Part shown: positions 38,171-45,652 of the stretch, one piece after another
Numbering within the stretch: position 1 is the stretch's first letter
Layout: every line of letters starts with the position of its first letter
Assembly (NCBI GenBank): GCA_002373045.1
Contig: DFHU01000005.1
Coordinates: 7,841-61,357, forward strand
Origin: Pseudoselenomonas ruminantium
GTDB lineage: Bacteria; Bacillota; Negativicutes; Selenomonadales; Selenomonadaceae
Direction: 5' to 3'
Length of the DNA stretch: 53,517 nucleotides
Notes under the pieces: model-generated
Told to the model about the DNA's origin: nothing
Database searches by the model: none
Seen by the model: the letters and a program-made list of their open reading frames with translations, nothing else
Made by a program: the position numbers and the translations under genes

Positions 38171-39856
38171 TTATTTATCTTTGTCCACATGGATATCTTT
38201 TATGCCATAGAAAATGCACAGACCATGCTTGGTTACACCATTATCGAAATCCGCAAAGAAGACATGACGCAGAGCCCGGTTCTGCATCGCAATCGGCTCC
38301 ATATAGGCAATCGGCTCGCCCTTTTGCGCCGCCTCCTGCACGATGGCAAGGCGGGCATCGTTTTCCTGGCGCATCGTGTAGGTAACCAGGATGGCTGCTG
38401 ACATGGTAAACACCGCCAGCCCCAAAGCCCCTGCGGTCAAAACCTTTTGTCCATGTTTAGCGAAATAGCCGCGAATCAAAGGCTCCCGCAAAATGGCAAT
38501 CGCCGCAATGATAATCATGGCCACCGAACTGAAGGTTGCCCTGGCCGGAAAGGTCGGTGCGGCAATCATCACGAAATTGTTCAGCAAAGCCAAGGCCAGC
38601 ATACAGCCCGCATAACGCACAGCGGGGAATGCCTGCCAAACATCTCTTGCTTTGACCTTCTCAGCCAGCAGCTTGATAACCGGCGTGGTCAGCCCCAACT
38701 GCTTTTTGACCAAAGCATAGACAAAGAAGATGGTCAGCCAGTAAATGGCCATCTCATCAAAGCCTTTGAACAGATTATCGAAATGGTCAATGGTCTTCTG
38801 TTTGGTCAGCCCCAGCGGCACCATCACAGCCGCATAGAGGATATCCCTTACCGTCCAAGCCACGAAACTGCCGTTGAAGTAAGAAACGACCAGCAGCAGG
38901 ATAAGCCCTAAAATCAGCCATTGCCGCCAGCCAAAACGCATCTGCCCACGCTCAATCGCTTCGCCCTTGCGGCTTGCCAGTTCGAGCTTAAAAATGCGCC
39001 ATGCACAAAGCAGGAGCAGAACCATTGGCAGGATGTAAAGCAACATTTCACCATTGCCCGCAAACTGATTGCCAATATGAGCCAAAATGCCTTTGCCGGC
39101 CCCCTGGTCATCATAACGGACAAAATTGCCCGGCGCACCTACAAGGCCGATAAGCCCGAGCAATGCCCCCAAAGCGCCGGCAGGCATCCAACCCGCTATT
39201 TTTCCCTGCCGGCGCAGATACCAGCTGATACCAGCCGTCAGCGCGACTACGGTCACAGCCAGATTTTCCACCGACCAGCCTGCAATAATGCCCAACAGGA
39301 ACATGGGAAGTATTGCCCATTTGCCCAACACCGACGTATCTTTGGCCAGCGTAATATTGTAGGGCAGGAGAAAGAGCGCAGCCGGCACGGCCGACCAGAG
39401 GTAAACCGTCGAGCCGCTTTTCCAGACAGCGACTTCACCAAAGTGCGGGAAGGAAAGCCAGGCCAAAAGGCCCGTAACCGCCAGCATCAATGGCTCCTGC
39501 CGCCATTCCACCGAGCGGCGGGCGTGAAAGTACATCAGCACCACCAATGCCGTAAACATCAAGGCATTGGCAATATCAAAAGCAAACTTGCCCAGCCAAA
39601 GGAAGAAATTCAAACATAACACCGTAAACATGCGCCCGCCATGAAGCATGTAATGACGATAGGCAGAATAGATTACATCCTGCACACTGCTCAGGTGCTC
39701 TGCCGTCATCCATACCACCGAGTAATCGTAGTCATCACGATGCAGCGGCATCAAAGCATTCAATACCAGCATCAGCAGAAAAATTCCGGCAAGCACCAGT
39801 AAATTCCTGCCCAAATGATTTTTACTCTGCGACAAATCCTCACACTCCCCTGTCAT
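38171..39856 (-). CDS. polytopic membrane protein, DUF6056/GtrII-like
   Basis: A 561-residue protein with about 10-12 membrane segments. The N-terminal part has HRDDYDYSVVWMTAEHLSS (about 38-56) after the first membrane segment, and YRHYMLHGGRMFTVLCLNFF, the pattern seen in DUF6056 and GtrII-like glucosyltransferases, where the Asp-Asp motif after the first helix is catalytic in GT-C enzymes. It likely uses the undecaprenyl-phosphate sugar made by the neighbouring GtrB-like enzyme to decorate a surface glycan. The ATG overlaps the gtrB-like stop (TGATG). Confidence 0.75.
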   Translation of the reverse strand: MTGECEDLSQSKNHLGRNLLVLAGIFLLMLVLNALMPLHRDDYDYSVVWMTAEHLSSVQDVIYSAYRHYMLHGGRMFTVLCLNFFLWLGKFAFDIANALMFTALVVLMYFHARRSVEWRQEPLMLAVTGLLAWLSFPHFGEVAVWKSGSTVYLWSAVPAALFLLPYNITLAKDTSVLGKWAILPMFLLGIIAGWSVENLAVTVVALTAGISWYLRRQGKIAGWMPAGALGALLGLIGLVGAPGNFVRYDDQGAGKGILAHIGNQFAGNGEMLLYILPMVLLLLCAWRIFKLELASRKGEAIERGQMRFGWRQWLILGLILLLVVSYFNGSFVAWTVRDILYAAVMVPLGLTKQKTIDHFDNLFKGFDEMAIYWLTIFFVYALVKKQLGLTTPVIKLLAEKVKARDVWQAFPAVRYAGCMLALALLNNFVMIAAPTFPARATFSSVAMIIIAAIAILREPLIRGYFAKHGQKVLTAGALGLAVFTMSAAILVTYTMRQENDARLAIVQEAAQKGEPIAYMEPIAMQNRALRHVFFADFDNGVTKHGLCIFYGIKDIHVDKDK

Positions 39857-40833
39857 CAATTGCGTTCATGAGGCAGCCATTCCGCCCGGCTGCCATAAAT
39901 CATCTTTTTCCCGTTGTGTTCATCTATCAGGTAGACCGGCCTCCCCTTGCTCTCCGTAAACACGCGTCCCAGATACTCACCGATAATGCCCAGGGACAGC
40001 AGCTGTACGCCGCCCAAAAAGAGGATGACCGTCATCATCGTAGGATAACCTGCTACGGGGTCACCATAACACAAGGCATTAAACAACACCCAGCACATAA
40101 ACATCATGGCCAGCCCCGATACGCCCAGCCCCAAAATTGTGGTCATACGCAAAGGCGCTGTGGTAAAGGAGGTAATGCCCTCCACTGCCAAATTATACAA
40201 GGCGAAATAACTCCATGTCGTCGTACCGGCAGCGCGCTGCCGCACATGAAAGGGAATTTCTTTCTTGCGATAGCCCACCCAGGTAAACATGCCCTTGGTA
40301 AACCGCTGATTCTCCCGCATCAGACGCAGCGCCGCCACGCAGCGTTTATCAAGCAGACGGAAATCGCCTACATCCCGCTGTACCCGGAAGCGGGAAACCG
40401 CCTGCAAACAGCGATAAAACAAATTCGCCATATTGCGCTTAAACCAGGTTTCATCCGCCCTGTCCGTACGCTTGGCGCAGACATCATCATACCCCTTGTG
40501 CCACCAGTCAATCATCTCCGGAATCAGCTCCGGCGGATGCTGCAAATCCGCATCCATGATAATCACCGCATCACCATCAGCATAATCAAGGCCAGCCATC
40601 ATGGCCGCCTCCTTGCCAAAGTTGCGCGACAAGCTCAGATAATTCACCACCGCCTCACGCGCCGACAGCGCCTGCAATAACGAAAGCGTATTATCCCGAC
40701 TGCCATCATTAACAAACAAATATGTAAATTCACATCCCGGTATCTCATTCAAGACATGAGATACTTCCGTATAAAATTTCTCCAGTACTTCCTGCTCGTT
40801 ATAACAGGGAACAATTATTGTAATCTTATCCAT
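39856..40833 (-). CDS. GtrB-like undecaprenyl-phosphate glycosyltransferase
   Basis: A 325-residue GT2 enzyme with two C-terminal membrane helices (about 225-255 and 265-290), as in GtrB/ArnC/DPM1. It has VPCYNEQEVLEKFY, VNDGSRDNTLSLL (about 43), the metal site IMDADLQHPPELIPEMIDWW (about 95) and RDVGDFRLLDKRCVAALRLM (about 150). It would transfer a sugar to undecaprenyl phosphate for use by the polytopic partner downstream. GAAGGGAGGGCG lies before the ATG and a promoter is at 40858-40886. Confidence 0.9.
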   Translation of the reverse strand: MDKITIIVPCYNEQEVLEKFYTEVSHVLNEIPGCEFTYLFVNDGSRDNTLSLLQALSAREAVVNYLSLSRNFGKEAAMMAGLDYADGDAVIIMDADLQHPPELIPEMIDWWHKGYDDVCAKRTDRADETWFKRNMANLFYRCLQAVSRFRVQRDVGDFRLLDKRCVAALRLMRENQRFTKGMFTWVGYRKKEIPFHVRQRAAGTTTWSYFALYNLAVEGITSFTTAPLRMTTILGLGVSGLAMMFMCWVLFNALCYGDPVAGYPTMMTVILFLGGVQLLSLGIIGEYLGRVFTESKGRPVYLIDEHNGKKMIYGSRAEWLPHERN

Positions 40834-40857
40834 TACGCCCTCCCTTCAGCAGCCCCC

Positions 40858-40886
40858 ATTGTAACACTTTTCCCCCGCCTTGTCGA
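40858..40886 (-). promoter_or_regulatory. promoter of the gtrB-like operon
   Basis: On the minus strand TCGACA (40881-40886), a 17-nt spacer and TACAAT (40858-40863). The spacer is unusually G-rich. It gives a short leader of about 20 nt. Confidence 0.5.
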
Positions 40887-40914
40887 TACCTCCGCTTTTC
40901 TCCATTTCCTATTA

Positions 40915-40943
40915 TTGTATGTTATTTGTCCCTATGATATAAT
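40915..40943 (+). promoter_or_regulatory. promoter of toxin-antitoxin pair 2
   Basis: TTGTAT (40915-40920), a 17-nt spacer and TATAAT (40938-40943), followed by GAGGTGAT before the antitoxin ATG. Confidence 0.65.
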
Positions 40944-40962
40944 TACAATAGAGGTGATTTTC

Positions 40963-41292
40963 ATGTCTACTACTACTGTACAAGTTAGAATGGATGCTGC
41001 CCTCAAGCAGCAAGTCGAAATAAAACTAAAATCCATGGGGCTCAATATGTCTACTATGGTAAACATTTTGGCGCATCAAATTGTCCGGCAAAACCGCATT
41101 CCTTTTGACATTATTGCCGCTGACGATACAGAAACGAATTTAGACAATCTTCCCCAATCAGTCAATGCGGATAAAATGACGGACGAAGAACTGCAACAAC
41201 ACCTGCTTATCGGCTATCAGGAAGCGATTGACGGCAAAGCCCGCCCCGCTGCTGAGGTCTTTGCTGAAATGAGGGCAAAGTACAAACTATGA
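40963..41292 (+). CDS. RelB/DinJ-family antitoxin
   Basis: The 109-residue protein has the ribbon-helix-helix start STTTVQVRMDAALKQQVEIK and LGLNMSTMVN-type helix (KSMGLNMSTMVNILAHQIVR), typical of DinJ. The C terminus (DGKARPAAEVFAEMRAKY) parallels that of the antitoxin at 15661 (NGHAMPAREFFANFRRQH). It would block the following toxin and repress its promoter. GAGGTGATTTTC precedes the ATG. Its stop overlaps the toxin start by 4 nt. Confidence 0.88.
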   Translation: MSTTTVQVRMDAALKQQVEIKLKSMGLNMSTMVNILAHQIVRQNRIPFDIIAADDTETNLDNLPQSVNADKMTDEELQQHLLIGYQEAIDGKARPAAEVFAEMRAKYKL

Positions 41293-41606
41293 AAAAGTAT
41301 CCGGTAAACATCACGCCTCACGCATCAAATATGCTTGCTCAAATCTATGAATATATTGCCTTTGAACTTTTAGAACCCGACTACGCCGCCAAACAATTCA
41401 CCCGTCTGCAAGAAAAAATACAATCCCTTGATACCATGCCCAAACGATGCAAAATTTATAGCAAAACACTCTATCCTAAATACGAACTCCGGCGTTTGCT
41501 AGTTGACAATTACTCCATATTCTACTACATCGATAAAGATATCGTCACCATAACCGATATTCTGTACAGTCATGCCAATATTGTAAAAAGATTAAAAAAC
41601 ATATAA
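41289..41606 (+). CDS. RelE/ParE-family toxin
   Basis: The 105-residue protein has the same fold pattern as the toxin at 15959: TPHASNMLAQIYEYIAFELL near the start and YELRRLLVDNYSIFYYIDKD (about 65-84), followed by ITDILYSHANIVKRL. The conserved basic and Tyr positions of the RelE/YafQ surface appear (KRCKIYSKTLYPKYELRR). It is expected to cleave translated mRNA, but a ParE-like action cannot be excluded. Translation is coupled to the antitoxin (ATGA). A tandem hairpin repeat follows. Confidence 0.86.
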   Translation: MKKYPVNITPHASNMLAQIYEYIAFELLEPDYAAKQFTRLQEKIQSLDTMPKRCKIYSKTLYPKYELRRLLVDNYSIFYYIDKDIVTITDILYSHANIVKRLKNI

Positions 41607-41610
41607 GTCT

Positions 41611-41683
41611 GCACTAAGCCCGGGGGCTGGTAATGACTTTCCGCAGCGTTTGACAAGCCTGTCTAAGCGAAGCAATTCATCAC
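41611..41683. repeat. hairpin repeat, copy B1 (right arm decayed)
   Basis: It begins GCACTAAGCCCG, continues with a left arm like that of copy B2, and contains the core TTTGACAAGCCTGTCTAAG (one change in the palindrome). The expected right arm is replaced by GAAGCAATTCATCAC, after which copy B2 starts with the same GCACTAAGCCCG. The partial copy probably arose by tandem duplication. Confidence 0.75.
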
Positions 41684-41772
41684 GCACTAAGCCCGAGGGC
41701 CGGTGATGGCTTTCCGCAGCGTTTGACAAGCTTGTCTAAGCAAAGGAAAGCCATTACCGGCCCTCGGGCGCC
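41684..41772. repeat. hairpin repeat, copy B2 (complete)
   Basis: Arms 41691-41714 and 41746-41769 pair over 24 nt with one G-T wobble. The loop contains TTTGACAAGCTTGTCTAAG, identical to the core of copy A at 2857. Arm sequences differ from copy A at several positions but remain complementary. It lies between the convergent toxin gene and the Crp-family gene and is followed by CGCCTTTAT. Confidence 0.8.
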
Positions 41773-41794
41773 TTTATAGCACGATGTTAGAGCG

Positions 41795-42493
41795 TTACAG
41801 GTATTCCTCAAACCTCTCCATATCCAGCACCCGAACCTTCTTCCCCTCAACCGCCAGAATCCCTTCCCGCTGCAAAGCCGAAAGTTCTCTGGACAGTGAA
41901 GGCCTTGTTACCGCCAGATAAGAAGCCATAAATTCCCGGCTGCCGGTCAGCTCCAATTCCCGCCTGCCCTGCAATTCAATGAACAGGAAGCGGATGATTT
42001 TCTCCCGCAGGGAACCGCTGGCCAGCACCTTTATCTTATTGTGCATAAAATATGCCTTACGGGCAAAGATGCGCATAAGGTTTCTTTGAATTTTCAGGGC
42101 GCTGCGGCTCAACGCCCCACCGGCATCAAACGAGAACAGGTCACTGGATATTTCCAGCAGTTTCACAGGGGTAACCGCCTCCACATACATATCGTAGGGC
42201 TGTTTTAAGACTTCGTAGACCTCACCGAACATATCTCCCGGCTCATTGATTTCCGACAGGAAAATACGCCGCCCGGAAAACGTATCTTTCAGGATATGCA
42301 CTTCACCTGCCAATAGAATATAAAGCGATTTGGGCATATCTCCCTCATGAAAGATGATTTTCCCCTTGGGATATTCCCGTTGCTGCACCTGTGCCGAAGC
42401 CAAAAGCTCCTGCACCTCCGTATCACTCATTCCCTGTGCCAATGAGCATTGTTTCAGCAGGGAGAGCAACGACTCATTCACTGTAGCTGCCAT
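41795..42493 (-). CDS. Crp/Fnr-family transcriptional regulator
   Basis: The 232-residue protein has an N-terminal cyclic-nucleotide-binding-like barrel (PKGKIIFHEGDMPKSLYILL about 43, AGEVHILK, then GDMFGEVYEVLKQPYDMYVE) and a C-terminal winged helix (SREFMASYLAVTRPSLSREL, then LQREGILAVEGKKVRVLD). It has no four-cysteine FNR cluster motif, so it probably senses a small molecule rather than oxygen through an Fe-S cluster. It starts 3 bp after the flavin reductase stop and is cotranscribed with it. Confidence 0.9.
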   Translation of the reverse strand: MAATVNESLLSLLKQCSLAQGMSDTEVQELLASAQVQQREYPKGKIIFHEGDMPKSLYILLAGEVHILKDTFSGRRIFLSEINEPGDMFGEVYEVLKQPYDMYVEAVTPVKLLEISSDLFSFDAGGALSRSALKIQRNLMRIFARKAYFMHNKIKVLASGSLREKIIRFLFIELQGRRELELTGSREFMASYLAVTRPSLSRELSALQREGILAVEGKKVRVLDMERFEEYL

Positions 42494-42496
42494 AGC

Positions 42497-43000
42497 TTAT
42501 TCCTGCACGAGAATTTTTTCGATTTCCACAATGTACATCGTATGGTAATCATCCTGATACCAGCGTTCATCCGCCGCCTTATCCACAAAGCACTCCTGTT
42601 TGAGTTCCTGTGCGTAGAGCTTGCGGCACAGCATGGTCACGCGGGCTTCATCAAAGTAAGTACGACCATTGTCGTGTTTTACCGTCAGGCCGCTCTTGGC
42701 GATTTTATCTTCATCACGGCCGGACACCGTACCAAAGTAATTCATCATCTTGCGGCGGTCTTCGCCGAATACGGACAGCGTAAGGCCCTCGGACTTATCC
42801 ACAAATTCCTTGGTATAGCGGGACGGACGAATGAAGATATAGGCCACCGGCTTGCCCCACATAATGCCCATGCCGCCCCAGGACGCCGTCATGGCATTGC
42901 TTTTGCCTTCGGCCTCACCGGCAATCAGCAGCCAGTCCTTGCCAATTACCTTGAATACGCTTTCATTAAAATCATCGGGGCGAATTTCCTTTACTGCCAT
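42497..43000 (-). CDS. flavin reductase-like (flavoredoxin) protein
   Basis: The 167-residue FMN-binding split-barrel protein starts MAVKEIRPDDFNESVFKVIG. SNAMTASWGGMGIMWGKPVAYIF (within about 34-57) is the flavin-binding region of the flavoredoxin/flavin-reductase family, and FIRPSRYTKEFVDKS follows. It may carry electrons from NAD(P)H or ferredoxin to a partner; none is adjacent. The start is the ATG with AGAGGATG upstream. A DnaA-box cluster fills the intergenic region before it, and a Crp-family regulator follows. Confidence 0.85.
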   Translation of the reverse strand: MAVKEIRPDDFNESVFKVIGKDWLLIAGEAEGKSNAMTASWGGMGIMWGKPVAYIFIRPSRYTKEFVDKSEGLTLSVFGEDRRKMMNYFGTVSGRDEDKIAKSGLTVKHDNGRTYFDEARVTMLCRKLYAQELKQECFVDKAADERWYQDDYHTMYIVEIEKILVQE

Positions 43001-43014
43001 TGAAACATCCTCTC

Positions 43015-43121
43015 TTTTCCACAATTATCCACAATAGGTATGTATAATTCTACACAAAATCCACAAAACATTGTAGTTATCCACAGTTTCATGGTGGATA
43101 TCCCCAATATTTTGTGGATAA
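43015..43121. promoter_or_regulatory. DnaA-box cluster
   Basis: Three perfect 9-mers TTATCCACA occur: 43025-43033 and 43077-43085 on the plus strand, and 43113-43121 on the minus strand. Near matches are TTTTCCACA (43015-43023) and AAATCCACA (43057-43065). The 145-bp AT-rich spacer lies between the end of the suf operon and the flavin reductase gene. No dnaA, dnaN or origin-type 13-mers are seen, so a regulatory or DnaA-titration site is more likely than oriC. Confidence 0.75.
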
Positions 43122-43145
43122 CTTGCTTTTATCTGTTCGTTCTGT

Positions 43146-43577
43146 TTATTTTTGGTCTTTCAACGCATCGTCCAGCGTATGCCAGGCCAAAACAGCACAT
43201 TTCACCCGTGCAGGCATATGCGCCACGTTTTTGAGCGCCAAGGCTTCATCGAGTTCTTCAAGTTCGTCCTCGTCCACCAGTTCGCCCTTAATCATGGAGA
43301 TGAATTTATTGGCTAGTCTTCGGGCATCTTCGACGCTCTTGCCGCGAATCAGCTCGGCCATAATATCTGTGCTGGCCTGCGAAATGGCACAGCCAATGCC
43401 GGTAAAGGCAGCTTCTTTTACGACGCCGCCTTCCACCTGTAGTTCAATGGTGATTTCGTCACCGCAGCTGGGGTTCTTGCCCTTCATCTGACAGGTAGCA
43501 CAACTGAGTTTATGTTTATGGTCGGGGTTGCGGCTATGTTCTCCTAAAACTTCCGTATACACATCATCAAGCGCCAT
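43146..43577 (-). CDS. sufU: SufU iron-sulfur cluster assembly protein
   Basis: The 143-residue NifU/IscU-like protein accepts sulfur from SufS. It has HSRNPDHKHKLSCATCQMKG (about 15-34), ITIELQVEGGVVKEAAFTGI then GCAISQASTDIMAELIRGKS with a conserved cysteine, and ARVKCAVLAWHTLDDAL near the end with the third cysteine. The spacing and the insertion between GKS and the last cysteine fit SufU of Firmicutes rather than IscU. The ATG at 43577 follows AAGAGGTG and overlaps the sufS end by 11 nt. It is the last gene of sufCBDSU. Confidence 0.92.
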   Translation of the reverse strand: MALDDVYTEVLGEHSRNPDHKHKLSCATCQMKGKNPSCGDEITIELQVEGGVVKEAAFTGIGCAISQASTDIMAELIRGKSVEDARRLANKFISMIKGELVDEDELEELDEALALKNVAHMPARVKCAVLAWHTLDDALKDQK

Positions 43578-44802
43578 AACCAAGTACACCTCTTACTTTC
43601 TTTAACGATTCAATCCAGCGGTCGATATCTTCCCGCGTATTATACAGGTAGAAGCTTGCCCGGCAGGTCGCATTCTGCCCGAGATAGCGGTGCAGGGGCT
43701 GGGCGCAGTGATGACCTGCCCGCACGGCTACGCCGTCATTGTCGAGGATGGAAGCCACATCATGAGGATGCACATCCTTGACATTGAAGGCGATAATGCC
43801 CGTCTTGTTGTCCTGCGTGCTGTCACAGCCGTACAGCTCAATAAACGGCAGTTCCCTGAGTTTAGGCAGAGCATAATTCAACAAATCCGCCTCAATGGCT
43901 TCAATGCGGTCAAAGCCGATTTTTTCGAGATAGTCGATAGCAGCGACAAGACCTGCCGCGCCGCCGACGTTCTGCGTGCCGGCCTCGAACTTAGCCGGCA
44001 CTTCGGCCCAGGTGGCATCCTGTTCTTCCACATACTCAATCATATCGCCGCCGCGCAGGAAGGGTTCCATCGCATCGAGTAACTCGTATTTGCCATAGAG
44101 CACGCCAATGCCCATGGGCGAAAGCATCTTATGACCGGAGAAGGCAAAGAAATCGCAGTCCAAATCGGACACATCCACAGCCATATGGGCCACGCTCTGG
44201 GAGCCGTCCACCACACAGACAGCCCCGACACTATGGGCTTTTTTCACAATGGCCTTGACGTCATTTTTGAGTCCCAGTACATTGGACACCTGCGTTACGG
44301 CGACGATTTTCGTGCGTTCCGTAATCTTCGTTTCGATATCCTCTGCGGACAAGTTGCCGTCTTTTTCGAGATAGATGTATTTGAGCGTTGCGCCCTTGGC
44401 CTTGGCGACCATCTGCCAGGGCACGCAGTTGCTGTGATGTTCGGAAATCGAAATCACGATTTCGTCCCCGGCATTGACATTGTGCAGGCCATAGCTGTAA
44501 GCGACAAGGTTCAGCGCTTCCGTAGCATTCTTCGTAAAGATGATTTCCTGCGGACGCCCTGCTTTGATAAATTCCGCCGTGCGTTTGCGCGCACCCTCGT
44601 AAATATCCGTGGCCTTGATGGACAAGGCATAGGCACCGCGATGCGGGTTGGCATTGCAGCCGCCATAGTAGCCGCAGATAGCCTGAATCATCTGTTCCGG
44701 CTTTTGGGTGGTCGCGCCATTGTCGAGGTACGCCACCTTGCGGCCATTGATGTTATGATTCAGTAAGGGAAAATCCTTCAAAAACTCCTGTGCATCAGCC
44801 AT
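43567..44802 (-). CDS. sufS: SufS cysteine desulfurase
   Basis: The 411-residue PLP enzyme takes sulfur from cysteine for cluster assembly. Landmarks: VAYLDNGATTQKPEQMI (about 18), NPHRGAYALSIKATDIYEGA, FTKNATEALNLVAYSYG, SISEHHSNCVPWQMVAKAKG, the PLP-lysine segment FFAFSGHKMLSPMGIGVLYG (about 222), and the active-site-cysteine loop GVAVRAGHHCAQPLHRYLG (about 353). The RAGHHC loop marks the group II SufS type. AAAGGAGG precedes the ATG, and its start overlaps the sufD end by 8 nt. Confidence 0.96.
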   Translation of the reverse strand: MADAQEFLKDFPLLNHNINGRKVAYLDNGATTQKPEQMIQAICGYYGGCNANPHRGAYALSIKATDIYEGARKRTAEFIKAGRPQEIIFTKNATEALNLVAYSYGLHNVNAGDEIVISISEHHSNCVPWQMVAKAKGATLKYIYLEKDGNLSAEDIETKITERTKIVAVTQVSNVLGLKNDVKAIVKKAHSVGAVCVVDGSQSVAHMAVDVSDLDCDFFAFSGHKMLSPMGIGVLYGKYELLDAMEPFLRGGDMIEYVEEQDATWAEVPAKFEAGTQNVGGAAGLVAAIDYLEKIGFDRIEAIEADLLNYALPKLRELPFIELYGCDSTQDNKTGIIAFNVKDVHPHDVASILDNDGVAVRAGHHCAQPLHRYLGQNATCRASFYLYNTREDIDRWIESLKKVRGVLGYGA

Positions 44803-45631
44803 TAGAAAGCCTCCTTTGCAGGTAAGCGTCGATTTCTGCCTTTAATTCATCGTTATCAATGCGGTCAAGAACCGGCTGGAAGTTCGCTTCCACCACGAGT
44901 TTCTGCGCTTCGGCCAAATCCAGGCCACGGCTCATCAGATAAAAGAGCTTCTCTTCGTCCATCTTGCCGATGCTTACCGCATGATGGCCATCCACATCAT
45001 CTTCATGGGACAGCATGATGGGTACACTGCGGTTCTGCACATGGTCGGACAGCACCATGACTTCCTCGTCCTCACGGCCCACCGAGCCTTTGGAACCTTC
45101 AAGGAAATCCAGCGTGCCGCGGAAGGTCTTTTCCGCACCGCCGAGCAGCGCGCCGCGCACTTGCATATTGGCATCCGTACGCTTGCCCTGCTGGCGGATG
45201 ATGTAGTTGAGGTCAATCTTGCGCCCGCCGTCACCGAAGTACAGGCCCCAGACATCGGCAAAGCTGTCGTCACCAGCCATATCCACGGTCAGTTCTGCCG
45301 CCGTATGTTTGGCCCCGGCTTCCACAGTCGTATAGTTGAACTTTGCGCCCTTGCCCACATAGACCTTGATGCGGCTCGTGGCGGCCTGTTCCTCGCCCAC
45401 CAGCTGGGCGTAAATTAAATTCAATTCCCCGCCGTCAGCAATATGGGCCTGTACTTCCAGCGCACCGCCCTCGCGTCTGTCGAGCACAATGCTCTTGCTT
45501 TCGCCGGTTTCCACGAGGATTTTTTCCGTCTGGACATTTTCGCTAAGGCCAGCCGGAACGGGAACTTCATTGACCTTCAGCCACCGCCAGGTACGCATGG
45601 GAATGGCGGAAAAAATTTCTTCATTTAACAT
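44795..45631 (-). CDS. sufD: SufD Fe-S assembly scaffold component
   Basis: The 278-residue protein belongs to the SufB/SufD family. It has PMRTWRWLKVNEVPVP at the N terminus and the beta-helix core with conserved SHEDDVDGHHAVSIGKMDEE (about 210-229), then LFYLMSRGLDLAEAQKLVVE. It is shorter than proteobacterial SufD (about 420 residues), as in several Firmicutes. It pairs with SufB and SufC to build clusters. AGGAGGAAAAGACA precedes the ATG; it lies 21 bp after sufB. Confidence 0.88.
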   Translation of the reverse strand: MLNEEIFSAIPMRTWRWLKVNEVPVPAGLSENVQTEKILVETGESKSIVLDRREGGALEVQAHIADGGELNLIYAQLVGEEQAATSRIKVYVGKGAKFNYTTVEAGAKHTAAELTVDMAGDDSFADVWGLYFGDGGRKIDLNYIIRQQGKRTDANMQVRGALLGGAEKTFRGTLDFLEGSKGSVGREDEEVMVLSDHVQNRSVPIMLSHEDDVDGHHAVSIGKMDEEKLFYLMSRGLDLAEAQKLVVEANFQPVLDRIDNDELKAEIDAYLQRRLSNG

Positions 45632-45652
45632 TGTCTTTTCCTCCTTAATCCC

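Noticed and set aside
43015..43121. Chromosomal replication origin
   Set aside because: The DnaA boxes are real, but there is no dnaA/dnaN/rpmH context, no AT-rich 13-mer array and only 145 bp of space; annotated as a cluster instead.
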